From Bacillota bacterium (GTDB lineage: Bacteria; Bacillota; Clostridia; Oscillospirales; Ruminococcaceae), in the NCBI GenBank assembly GCA_023439605.1, contig JAEXNS010000182.1:1-11783 (forward strand): 11,783 nt of DNA, written 5' to 3'. The notes under the pieces are model-generated. The model was given only the letters and a program-made list of their open reading frames with translations. It ran no database searches and was not told the origin of the DNA. Every line of letters starts with the position of its first letter. Within the stretch, counting starts at the first letter, position 1. Below, one piece after another: positions 1-7,040 of the stretch. The translations under genes were made by a program, and so were the position numbers.

Positions 1-125
1 GGTATTTAACCCTAACAGGCTATTTCTTGAAAGTTCGTGAAAACTAAGGAACCGCCGTGTACGGAACCGTATGCACGGTGGTGTGAGAGGTCGGGGGAAT
101 TATTTAATTTTCCCTCCTACTCGAT
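1..125 (+). mobile_element. Group II intron, 3' end (domains V and VI); partial
   Basis: This is the catalytic tail of a group II intron, a self-splicing retroelement; its reverse transcriptase ORF and 5' part would lie left of the window. Domain V is a hairpin at about 51-82. Its lower stem CCGCCGTG (52-59) pairs with CACGGTGG (74-81) and includes a CGC catalytic-triad-like sequence. The upper stem is 60-64 with 67-71, capped by a GNRA-like loop, and a two-base bulge (72-73) sits on the 3' side, as in known domain V structures. Domain VI follows at about 85-122. It has an A-rich/T-rich tip and an unpaired A at 119, seven positions from the likely 3' end (CTCGAT, 120-125), which fits the lariat branch point. 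The exact 3' boundary (125 or 126) is inferred. The class is not assigned. Confidence 0.85.
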
Positions 126-1253
126 TTCATAAAAGACAATGTCATTTTTGTGAGATTTTTTTACAGTGTACATCGCTTCGTCTGCATGTTTTATTAAATC
201 TGAAACGCAGTTTGCATCGTCAGGATAAATGGAAACACCAATACTAGCTCCTATATTAAATGTATTGTTATATACGATTTTTTCTTGACAAATAATAGAC
301 AGTATCCTATTGCCTATTATTTCTGCATCATTATGATCCAAAATTCCATTAGCAACTACTACAAATTCGTCTCCGCCAACTCTTGCAACTAAATCATTAT
401 TTCTTATTGTAATTATAAGTTCTTTTGAAACTATTTTTAAAACTTCATCACCAACATCATGACCATAATTATCATTTATCGGTTTGAAATTATCTAAGTC
501 AATATAATAAAGTGCTATTTTATTACCAACATTTTTTGCGTTTAAAATAGCATCTCTTAAAAATTTTTCGAAATAAAGCCTATTAGCTATTCCGGTTAAA
601 GGATCTCTTTCAGAAGCAATTTTATAAGAATAGCTTTCTAAAGAGATTTTTTCTTGATTTTTTAAAATTCTGCGAATACTATTTGGTACAGTTGAAACAA
701 GTATAGCAGAAAAAATAATATATGCACTTTTATATACTTGTCCTAAGATATCCACAGATACCAGCTGAGAAGCAATTTCTTTGTCTAAATCATTATAAAA
801 GTAAATATATAAAAAGTTAAGAGCAAAAACAGAAAGAAAAGTTGCCCATACTATTAGTTTTTTATCCATACGCAATGCAGCCAAAAAAATAATTACAGGA
901 TATAATAAAAGTGTAGCGGTTGTTGCTGATGCAAAAGGTGAAATAAAGTAGGCGTCTAAAAAATTGTATGCAGATAATGTGAAGATATTTAAACTAACAG
1001 TTAAATATCTAATCCAAAAAACTACTTTTTTCTTAATAATTACATATGAGATGATAGCGTTATATAATAAGTTACCAAGAGATAAAATTATACCGTATTT
1101 TCCTATTTCAATACCTTGTATAAAATATACAATAGAAGCTAGAATTAAAACCATTCCGTATAATATCCAGTGAAGCCACCAATGAGTTATTTCACCACGT
1201 AAAGATTCTTCTTGAAAAATCTTTTCAAACTGGTCAATATTTTGTTTCTTCAT
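117..1253 (-). CDS. Membrane-anchored diguanylate cyclase (GGDEF)
   Basis: Predicted to make cyclic di-GMP from two GTP at the inner face of the membrane. The protein is 378 residues. After a short N-terminus come about six hydrophobic segments (roughly 29-46, 53-73, 80-97, 112-127, 132-153, 172-190), which may form a membrane sensor. A short helical linker leads to the GGDEF domain (about 215-375). It starts with DPLTGIANR (217-225), contains DLDNFKPIND (252-261) and has an intact GGDEF active site at 293-297. RNND at 284-287, five residues before GGDEF, is a canonical RxxD inhibitory site, so product feedback is expected. No EAL domain is present. The start is supported by AGAGGTGA just upstream, and a good promoter lies further up. 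The last two codons and the TAG stop fall inside the group II intron 3' end, so the C-terminal tail may have been replaced by intron sequence. The domain itself looks complete. Confidence 0.93.
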   Translation of the reverse strand: MKKQNIDQFEKIFQEESLRGEITHWWLHWILYGMVLILASIVYFIQGIEIGKYGIILSLGNLLYNAIISYVIIKKKVVFWIRYLTVSLNIFTLSAYNFLDAYFISPFASATTATLLLYPVIIFLAALRMDKKLIVWATFLSVFALNFLYIYFYNDLDKEIASQLVSVDILGQVYKSAYIIFSAILVSTVPNSIRRILKNQEKISLESYSYKIASERDPLTGIANRLYFEKFLRDAILNAKNVGNKIALYYIDLDNFKPINDNYGHDVGDEVLKIVSKELIITIRNNDLVARVGGDEFVVVANGILDHNDAEIIGNRILSIICQEKIVYNNTFNIGASIGVSIYPDDANCVSDLIKHADEAMYTVKKSHKNDIVFYEIE

Positions 1254-1274
1254 AGCTTCACCTCTTTTCTAAAT

Positions 1275-1291
1275 ACTTGAATTAATCAAGT
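1275..1291. repeat. Inverted repeat in the leader of the GGDEF gene
   Basis: ACTTGA (1275-1280) and TCAAGT (1286-1291) form a perfect 6-base inverted repeat around ATTAA. It lies between the predicted transcription start and the ribosome binding site of the minus-strand diguanylate cyclase gene. It could be an operator or a small leader hairpin; nothing else supports a specific regulator. Confidence 0.35.
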
Positions 1292-1324
1292 GAAAAAAAT
1301 ATAATAATTATTGATTACATATTA

Positions 1325-1353
1325 ATTATAACATTATTTTTAGAAAAAATCAA
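1325..1353 (-). promoter_or_regulatory. Sigma-A promoter for the GGDEF gene
   Basis: Read on the minus strand, TTGATT (1353-1348) is followed by a 17-base spacer and TATAAT (1330-1325). TG at the extended -10 position gives TGTTATAAT. Transcription should start near 1318, leaving a leader of about 65 bases before the diguanylate cyclase start codon. Confidence 0.7.
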
Positions 1354-1444
1354 TCATAATATACAAAAAATAATGGTGAAAATTTAATGAAAAAAGCATA
1401 AAATTGTTAAACAAAATATTGAAGAAATGTATTTGTGGTACTAT

Positions 1445-1663
1445 CAATGTTGTCAACTTAGTAAAAAGCAATTAAAGTTTTAATCGATTTTTTTCAAAAA
1501 ATTGTAGGTTTCCAAAGGGCAACGCCCTTGGTCGCTTTCCGCAGAAAGCGAAATCCTTATGTTTCAAGAGCTTTTTTGCTTCTTTTTGCGATAGAAAAAG
1601 AAGCGGAGTTTGAGGCGGAGCCTCATAAATTGCCTCAGCAATTTGTTTAAGTTGACGACATTG
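1445..1663. repeat. Hairpin-rich MITE-like element with 16-base inverted ends
   Basis: The ends at 1445-1460 and 1648-1663 are inverted copies matching at 15 of 16 bases. Inside are five successive perfect or near-perfect hairpins. They are 1512-1531 (one bulged A), 1532-1551 (8-bp stem, loop CGCA), 1578-1604 (10-bp stem), 1611-1625 (TGAGGC/GCCTCA) and 1627-1644 (AAATTGC/GCAATTT, loop CTCA). The local G+C is clearly higher than in its surroundings. A 79-codon open frame on the minus strand (1472-1711) covers the element, but it is composed of the hairpins and lacks a convincing ribosome binding site, so I do not call it a gene. No target-site duplication is visible. It may be a nonautonomous transposable element or a modular palindromic repeat; transcription as a structured RNA cannot be excluded. 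The rest of 1254-1857 holds only the two flanking promoters. Confidence 0.6.
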
Positions 1664-1691
1664 TCTGGTCGACTTCGCAGACTCGAAACTC
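1663..1691. repeat. 29-base module, copy 1 (matches 7082-7110)
   Basis: The sequence around GTCGACTTCGCAGACTCGAA matches 7082-7110 at about 23 of 29 bases in the same orientation. Here the palindrome TCGACTT-CGCA-GACTCGA is imperfect, whereas the second copy is perfect. It directly adjoins the MITE-like element, sharing base 1663. It is probably a dispersed palindromic repeat. Confidence 0.55.
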
Positions 1692-1770
1692 ATACAAAAT
1701 CTTAAACTCATATCTTTAGTGGCTGAATAGTAAAGAATGGAACATATCTGTTTTTGAACTTAAATTTTTC

Positions 1771-1799
1771 TTGCAATAAAAAAGGTAACAAGGTATAAT
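1771..1799 (+). promoter_or_regulatory. Sigma-A promoter P1 for the ATPase/TPR pair
   Basis: TTGCAA (1771-1776), a 17-base spacer and a perfect TATAAT (1794-1799) lie about 60 bases before the ATPase start. The flanks resemble those of the promoter at 5635-5663: both read CTTGCAATA, then AGGTATAAT, then TAAATGT at the same spacing. Confidence 0.75.
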
Positions 1800-1857
1800 G
1801 TAAATGTATAATTTATTAGAACTTTTGTTTTGATAATAAGTTTGGAAGGTGATATAA

Positions 1858-3288
1858 TTGGAACAAATTATAAAAAAAGCAGATACACTTAAAGAAATAA
1901 GAAAAAGCTTTCAATCTATAAATTCACAAAACAATATAGATATGAATGATTTTTTTAAAAATATTTATTCAAATGTAGATAAAACTCGTTCGAAATTTAC
2001 TCCTACAAAAGCTATAATAATGGCTTTAGAAGATCTTCATGATGATTGCTTTAATTCAAATTCAAATGATAAAAATTCATATAAATCATATTTGATGGGA
2101 CACAAAGGTTGTGGAAAGACAACAGAGTTACAAAAAATAAAAAAGGCAATAGAAGATAAATACTATATATTTTATGATAATAAGCTGGATAATTATTATA
2201 CAAGTATTACTGATTATACAGATTTTATTTATTATTTGGCAACAACTGTAGTAGAGCGTATAAAAAATGATGAAACTCTAAAAAAGCATACGCAAGAAGA
2301 TATTTACTCTTTGTTTGAAACAATTAAAAATAAGATATTTGGTCAAGAAATATATGAACAGATATTTGAAAAGGAAATGAGTGTTTCAGCAGAAGCAGGG
2401 ATATATACAGATACGATATTTTCAAAATTGGCAGGGGTATTTTTGAAAATATCTGCTAAAGCAAATTTAGCGGAAGAAACGAAAAAAACATTGACTATGA
2501 GTATTCAAAATACTATTTCTGATTTTCATGAAGCTTTGTGTGAACTGGTTTCTAAAGTTGGAGAAGTGGTTTATAATGAAAAACAACAATTGTTACTACT
2601 TATTATAGATGGTTTGGATAAAATACAGGATGCAAAGGTTCAAAAAGATATTTTTGTTGAAAATTGTGTAAATATATATGATATTCCTTGTAATATAATA
2701 TTTACTTTTCCTATATCTTTGAATTATACATATTCATTTGCTCAGGTTATTTCTGGATTTGAACATCATAGATTGAGTATGATAAAACTTCATGAAAAGG
2801 AGTATGACAAACCTTTTGAAGCTGGTATAAAAGCTATGGAAGAACTTATTTCAAAGAGAATGGATTTGTCATTATTTGAAGATGAGAAAATTTATAAATT
2901 TGCTATTTGGAAATCCGGAGGATTAATTAGAGATTTATTCCATATGATTACGGATGCAGCTTCAAACGCAAGATTAAGAGATGGACAAAAAATTGAAAAG
3001 GAAGATATGATAGAGAGTTATAACAAGTTAAAATCGGATTATATTCGTTCATATTTTAAAATTTTTGATGAGATAATTGAAGTTGTATATAATGATGAAC
3101 AAAAAAATAAAAGTTTAATCAATGATGAAAATGATGATAAAATTATGAATATGTTTTCAAGAGGTATTTTAATTGAATACAATGGTGAAGGATGGCATGA
3201 TATTCATCCTGCAATTCGTGATTATATATTTTCTAGACCTGAAAATATAAATAAAAGAAAAGATGAAGCAGAATATGATAAACTTTAG
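1858..3288 (+). CDS. P-loop ATPase, GHxGxGKTTEL type, partner of the TPR protein
   Basis: A 476-residue soluble NTPase whose function is not established. The Walker A motif is GHKGCGKTT (81-89), followed directly by EL, and Walker B is LLLLIIDGLD (245-254). SGGLIRDL (353-360) resembles the GGxxR sensor-2 region of ORC/STAND-like ATPases. The C-terminal part (about 400-460) looks like a small winged-helix region ending in a WHDIHPAIRDYI stretch (446-457). From memory, similar ATPases in other bacteria carry a GHRGSGKSTEL motif and a YDVHP-like ending, often beside TPR-protein genes. The start codon is TTG, supported by GGAAGGTGAT a few bases upstream; the next in-frame ATG (codon 29) has no such site. 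No signal peptide or membrane segment is seen. The gene overlaps the TPR gene by 26 bases and has its own promoter. A role as the motor or switch half of a two-protein module is inference. No nuclease, TIR or other effector domain is apparent. Confidence 0.85.
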   Translation: MEQIIKKADTLKEIRKSFQSINSQNNIDMNDFFKNIYSNVDKTRSKFTPTKAIIMALEDLHDDCFNSNSNDKNSYKSYLMGHKGCGKTTELQKIKKAIEDKYYIFYDNKLDNYYTSITDYTDFIYYLATTVVERIKNDETLKKHTQEDIYSLFETIKNKIFGQEIYEQIFEKEMSVSAEAGIYTDTIFSKLAGVFLKISAKANLAEETKKTLTMSIQNTISDFHEALCELVSKVGEVVYNEKQQLLLLIIDGLDKIQDAKVQKDIFVENCVNIYDIPCNIIFTFPISLNYTYSFAQVISGFEHHRLSMIKLHEKEYDKPFEAGIKAMEELISKRMDLSLFEDEKIYKFAIWKSGGLIRDLFHMITDAASNARLRDGQKIEKEDMIESYNKLKSDYIRSYFKIFDEIIEVVYNDEQKNKSLINDENDDKIMNMFSRGILIEYNGEGWHDIHPAIRDYIFSRPENINKRKDEAEYDKL

Positions 3289-5596
3289 AGAGTTAAAGGA
3301 ATATAAAAAACTTATACAGTGGACAGAAGAAACAAGTGATTATTCATTGGCTTGTGTGGAAGTAAATATAAGGTCGCAAGAACAATTTATAAATACTTTG
3401 ATAAATGAAAATTTTAAATGTGCGGTTTTAGATTTTAAAAATGAAAATGAATATGATTTTTCAGCGGCTTTAAACGCTTTTAAAGAAAATTATGGCGAAG
3501 ACGTTATTCCTATCATTGTAAATCTTCAAAATAAAATTAGTATTTTAGATGAAGAAGATTTAAAGTCGCTGGCTTTTAAAATTAATATGTCTAGAGAAGT
3601 TATGATAAATTATTGTAAACCAATTATAATCATTGTTCAGTCTGAGATAATGGATGCTATTTTAAAATATGCACATGATTTTTCTAGTACCATAGATTTT
3701 AGAGCGGATTTTTCTGATATGATTGATAAAGAAAACTTTGCTTTTAATGATATGCATAGAAGTTTACTAGACAGCATATATATAAGTAATTATCCAGTCA
3801 AAAGTAAATGGGAAGTATATTATGGAATAGTAAATAGTAATTACTATTCTGTTGATAAAAGGATAAAAGCTTCCGAAAATTTAATAAGAACTATGATTAT
3901 ATATATGATGATTGATGAATGGACAGAAGTTGAAAAAAAAGTTTTAGATTTTATAAGTTCAATTGAAGATAAGGATAGTTATTTAGATATAATTTTAAAT
4001 ATTGATTTTTACAGAATGCTTTTTTACTCTAATATAGGAAAAAAAGAGAAGTCAAAAGAAATAGCTGAAAACTTTAAGAGAAAATATGATAATGAAAAAC
4101 TAAATGAAAAAAATATAGTAAATATAAGTATTTATTTGTCCGAGTATTATTTTAAAAATTCAGAATATGAAAACGCTTTGATATATATTGAAAACGCTTT
4201 AGAATTTTTCAAAGGTGAATATATAAGAGAATTAGCTATACTATACTCTTTAAAAGGTAATGTATATATAGCTAGAGGAGAGTTCAAAAGTGCACTTGAA
4301 AACTTTGAAGAGGCTTTAAAGTTAATTGAAGATAAAAATTATGGTGACACAAATGAAAAAGCATATGTATACGATTGTATGGCAAATATATATGTTTTAA
4401 TAGAAGAATACAAAAAGGCTTTTGATTATACTCAAAAATCTTTTAGGATAAGAAAACAAATTTTTGGAGAGAACCATTTGCAGGTTTCAAGGAATTACAA
4501 TGATATTGCAATTATATATTATAAATTAGGTGAATACAAAAAATCTTTAGAGTATGATGAAAAATCTTTGGAAATAAGAAGAAAAATACTAGGAGAAAAA
4601 CATCCTGATACGGCAGTTAGTTATAATAATATAGCAAGTATATATAGAAGACTAGGCGAATACAAAAAATCTTTAGAGTATAATGAAAAATCTTTAAAAA
4701 TAAGTGAAGAAATATTTGGGATAAAACACTCTAGCACAGCTTGTAGTTATAATAATATAGGTGTGGTATATTTGGATTTGGGGGAATATGAAAAATCATT
4801 AGAGTATAATGAAAAAACATTAGAAATAAATAAGGAATTACTTGGAGAAAAGCACCCAAATACAGCAACTAGTTATAATAATATAGCTGAAGTTTACGGG
4901 AAATTAAGGGAATACAAAAAATCATTAGAGTATATTGAAAAAGCTTTGGAAATAGATAAGGAAGTGCTTGGAGAAAAGCACCCTAATACCTCAACTTGTT
5001 ATAATAATATAGCTGCAATATACGTTGAATTAAGAGAATACAAAAAATCTTTATATTATTATAAAAAATCCTTAGAAATAAGCAATGAAGTGCTTGGAGA
5101 AAAGCACCCAGATACAGCAACTAGGTATAATAATATAGCTGAAGCATACCGCAAATTAGGGGAATATGAGAAATCGATAGAGTATAATGAAAAAGCTTTA
5201 GAAATAAGAAAAGGCGTACTAGGAGAAAAACATCCAGATGTAGCACAAAGTTATAATAATATAGGAGGTGCTTATCGAAACTTAAGAGAGTATAAAAAAT
5301 CCCAAGAATATTTTAAAAAATCTTTAAAAATAAGATTAGAAGTACTAGGAGAAAAACATCCTGATACAGCTAAAGTTTACTTTAATATCTCGTTAAATTA
5401 TAGAGATGAGAATAACTATAAAGAATATTTAGAAAATATCACAATGGCATATTTGATATACATAAAAATTTTTGGTGTTTCTCATGAGAAGACTAAAGAG
5501 AGTTTAAAAGCGTTAAAAGAAGCCCTTATATTAAACAAGAAAAATATTCCTTGTGAAAAATGGCTAAAAATTTTTAGAGATAAAAACAAAATCTAA
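3263..5596 (+). CDS. Long TPR-array protein (kinesin light chain-like repeats)
   Basis: A 777-residue soluble protein. Residues about 1-165 form an N-terminal domain with alternating beta and alpha character, including FKINMSREVM (105-114), KPIIIIV (119-125) and AHDFSSTIDFRADF (137-150). I relate this to a LNxxRE...P...APDFW-like domain known, from memory, in large bacterial TPR proteins. It has no Walker A motif, so it may be a degenerate NTPase-like or adaptor domain. Residues about 200-400 are divergent helical repeats. From 402 to 738 the LGEKHPDT glycine recurs exactly every 42 residues (402, 444, 486, 528, 570, 612, 654, 696, 738), with YNNIA and LGEYKKSLEY in each unit. This is the TPR_10/TPR_12 pattern, a protein-binding scaffold. 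The start at 3263 overlaps the ATPase gene by 26 bases; ATG at 3275 (14-base overlap) is an alternative. Neither has a strong ribosome binding site, so translational coupling is likely. Partner sensing is inferred. Confidence 0.87.
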   Translation: MKQNMINFRELKEYKKLIQWTEETSDYSLACVEVNIRSQEQFINTLINENFKCAVLDFKNENEYDFSAALNAFKENYGEDVIPIIVNLQNKISILDEEDLKSLAFKINMSREVMINYCKPIIIIVQSEIMDAILKYAHDFSSTIDFRADFSDMIDKENFAFNDMHRSLLDSIYISNYPVKSKWEVYYGIVNSNYYSVDKRIKASENLIRTMIIYMMIDEWTEVEKKVLDFISSIEDKDSYLDIILNIDFYRMLFYSNIGKKEKSKEIAENFKRKYDNEKLNEKNIVNISIYLSEYYFKNSEYENALIYIENALEFFKGEYIRELAILYSLKGNVYIARGEFKSALENFEEALKLIEDKNYGDTNEKAYVYDCMANIYVLIEEYKKAFDYTQKSFRIRKQIFGENHLQVSRNYNDIAIIYYKLGEYKKSLEYDEKSLEIRRKILGEKHPDTAVSYNNIASIYRRLGEYKKSLEYNEKSLKISEEIFGIKHSSTACSYNNIGVVYLDLGEYEKSLEYNEKTLEINKELLGEKHPNTATSYNNIAEVYGKLREYKKSLEYIEKALEIDKEVLGEKHPNTSTCYNNIAAIYVELREYKKSLYYYKKSLEISNEVLGEKHPDTATRYNNIAEAYRKLGEYEKSIEYNEKALEIRKGVLGEKHPDVAQSYNNIGGAYRNLREYKKSQEYFKKSLKIRLEVLGEKHPDTAKVYFNISLNYRDENNYKEYLENITMAYLIYIKIFGVSHEKTKESLKALKEALILNKKNIPCEKWLKIFRDKNKI
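4466..5473 (+). repeat. Tandem 126-bp repeats coding for eight TPR units
   Basis: Eight consecutive units of exactly 126 bases inside the TPR gene, with no length variation. Several stay close at the DNA level: GGAGAAAAGCACCC recurs near 4843, 4969 and 5095, and TATAATAATATAG recurs in most units. Some synonymous runs are shared and others differ, which suggests internal duplication or gene conversion rather than purely ancient repeats. Confidence 0.85.
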
Positions 5597-5634
5597 CCTA
5601 TTTTTTCACAAAAACACCAAAATTAAATTTATAC

Positions 5635-5663
5635 TTGCAATACCAAAAACAATGAGGTATAAT
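5635..5663 (+). promoter_or_regulatory. Sigma-A promoter P2 for the membrane protein/dehydrogenase pair
   Basis: TTGCAA (5635-5640), a 17-base spacer and TATAAT (5658-5663). Hexamers, spacing and flanking bases match the promoter at 1771-1799. Its presence 40 bases after the TPR gene, with no terminator-like hairpin before it, means readthrough from the upstream pair is also possible. Confidence 0.75.
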
Positions 5664-5664
5664 A

Positions 5665-5694
5665 TAAATGTTACAAAACAAATTGTAGCATTTA
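5665..5694. promoter_or_regulatory. 30-base inverted repeat over the P2 start site
   Basis: TAAATGTTACAA (5665-5676) and TTGTAGCATTTA (5683-5694) pair over 12 positions, with one T-G wobble and a six-base spacer. The predicted transcription start is near 5670, inside the left arm. This suits a dimeric repressor operator better than a full leader hairpin, although TTTTTATTTAT follows and a short attenuator is possible. Confidence 0.5.
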
Positions 5695-5737
5695 TTTTTA
5701 TTTATAAAAAAGATTTATTAAAGGAAGGCAGATAACT

Positions 5738-5995
5738 ATGAATCCAAATACATTTCCCTTGTCATTGACAACACATATCGTTTTTTGCATTATATCGGCA
5801 ATCTTTTTTGCAATACAATATTACAGACAAGGATATAAATATCAGATTTTAAGCATATTTGCAATAGGTGCAACAATGCTTTTATATTTAAGTCAAAATA
5901 AAATGTTTTTCTATTCAATTGGAATAGCAGAGTTAATAATGGTAATTTTAATTTTCGTTATAATGTCAATTGAAAAAAAATCATTAAAAAAATAG
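5738..5995 (+). CDS. Small three-helix membrane protein, unknown function
   Basis: An 85-residue hydrophobic protein I do not recognise. Three membrane segments are visible at about residues 10-27, 35-51 and 56-76, with a short tyrosine/arginine-containing turn (YYRQGYKYQ, 28-36) and a lysine-rich C-terminus (IEKKSLKK), which suggests a cytoplasmic tail. No signal peptide cleavage site or catalytic motif is seen. The start is well supported by AAGGAAGG seven to ten bases upstream of ATG. It has its own promoter (P2) with an inverted repeat over the start site, and is followed after 31 bases by the hydroxyacid dehydrogenase, so the two are probably cotranscribed. A functional link to the ATPase/TPR pair rests only on the shared promoter sequence. 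Confidence 0.75.
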   Translation: MNPNTFPLSLTTHIVFCIISAIFFAIQYYRQGYKYQILSIFAIGATMLLYLSQNKMFFYSIGIAELIMVILIFVIMSIEKKSLKK

Positions 5996-6026
5996 TTAAA
6001 AATGAAATATATATTGTGGGGTATTT

Positions 6027-6986
6027 ATGAAGATTTGCATTCTTGATTGGCATACTATTACTGCAAATGATGACATATCATATGATGTTTTTGAAAAAAT
6101 TGGAGAAGTTAGAGTTTATACTTTAACTAATAAATCATGTGAAAATGATGTAATAACTGCTATTGGAGATTCTGAAATAGTACTTACAAACAAAGTTGTT
6201 ATAAATTCTCTTGTTATGGACAAGTGTAAAAATATAAAATATATAGGTGTATTTGCTACCGGTTATAATAATATAGACGTTGATTATGCCAGAATAAAAA
6301 ATATTTTAGTATGTAACGCCGGTTCTTATTCAACTGGAGCAGTTGCACAACATACTTTTGCCTTTATATTAAATTTTTATAATAAAGTATGTCTGTATAA
6401 TGAAGAGGTCAAGAATAATAAATGGATAAATTCAAATACATTTGCATATTTTCCACATCCAATAAATGAATTATCAGGTAAAACAATTGCTGTTATCGGT
6501 TATGGAAGTATCGGAAAAAAGGTAGCGGAGATTGCAAGTGTTTTTGGTATGGAAATTATAATAAATACAAGAACACGACCCGAAAATTGTCCTTATAAAA
6601 TAGTTGAATTAAAAGAAGCATTTGAACAGGCTGACATATTAACAATACATTGTCCGCTTACTGAACAAAATCAAGGACTTATATGCAATAAAAATCTATC
6701 ATATATGAAAAATAGTGCCTACATAATAAACACTTCTAGAGGTGCTATTGTAAATGAAGAAGACCTTTATGCTTTTTTAAAGGAAAATAAAATAGCTGGT
6801 GCTGCTTTAGATGTTTTAGTTGAAGAACCCATGTCTAAATACTGCAAATTAAAGGAACTTGATAATTGTACTATAACCCCGCATGTAGCATGGGCAGCTG
6901 TTGAAGCAAGAAATAGATTGGTTAATATAGTCGCAGAAAATATAAAATCATATTTAGCGGGTGCTCCGAAAAATAAAGTTAATTGA
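6027..6986 (+). CDS. D-isomer-specific 2-hydroxyacid dehydrogenase (glycerate dehydrogenase-like)
   Basis: A 319-residue NAD(P)-dependent oxidoreductase that interconverts a 2-keto acid and a D-2-hydroxy acid. The length is normal for the family. ATGYNNIDVDYA (77-88) and the GSYSTGAVAQHTFA stretch (99-112) are typical of the glycerate dehydrogenase/hydroxypyruvate reductase subgroup. The cofactor motif is GYGSIG (158-163). The catalytic triad is complete: R238 in TSRG, E267 in VEEP and H286 in TPHVAWAA. After the second strand of the Rossmann fold the usual acidic residue is replaced by NTRTR (180-184), which suggests NADP rather than NAD; this is inference. A GTGGGG ribosome binding site lies five bases before the ATG. 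It sits 31 bases after the small membrane protein and shares its promoter. Substrate cannot be told from sequence; it is not clearly SerA, and no serC or serB is nearby. Confidence 0.9.
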   Translation: MKICILDWHTITANDDISYDVFEKIGEVRVYTLTNKSCENDVITAIGDSEIVLTNKVVINSLVMDKCKNIKYIGVFATGYNNIDVDYARIKNILVCNAGSYSTGAVAQHTFAFILNFYNKVCLYNEEVKNNKWINSNTFAYFPHPINELSGKTIAVIGYGSIGKKVAEIASVFGMEIIINTRTRPENCPYKIVELKEAFEQADILTIHCPLTEQNQGLICNKNLSYMKNSAYIINTSRGAIVNEEDLYAFLKENKIAGAALDVLVEEPMSKYCKLKELDNCTITPHVAWAAVEARNRLVNIVAENIKSYLAGAPKNKVN

Positions 6987-7040
6987 TACTAATAATATTC
7001 TAAAATACTTGATTGGATGTTAATGTTCAACTATATGTAT

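Noticed and set aside
964..1173. Plus-strand open frame inside the GGDEF gene
   Set aside because: It is antisense to the membrane segments of the cyclase and has no ribosome binding site or family resemblance.
1472..1711. 79-codon open frame on the minus strand
   Set aside because: It is built from the palindromes of the hairpin element, has no good ribosome binding site and encodes a composition unlike a folded protein; treated as repeat DNA.
4466..5473. Possible CRISPR-like or satellite repeat
   Set aside because: The 126-bp period is an exact multiple of three, is in frame and encodes TPR motifs; there are no spacers.
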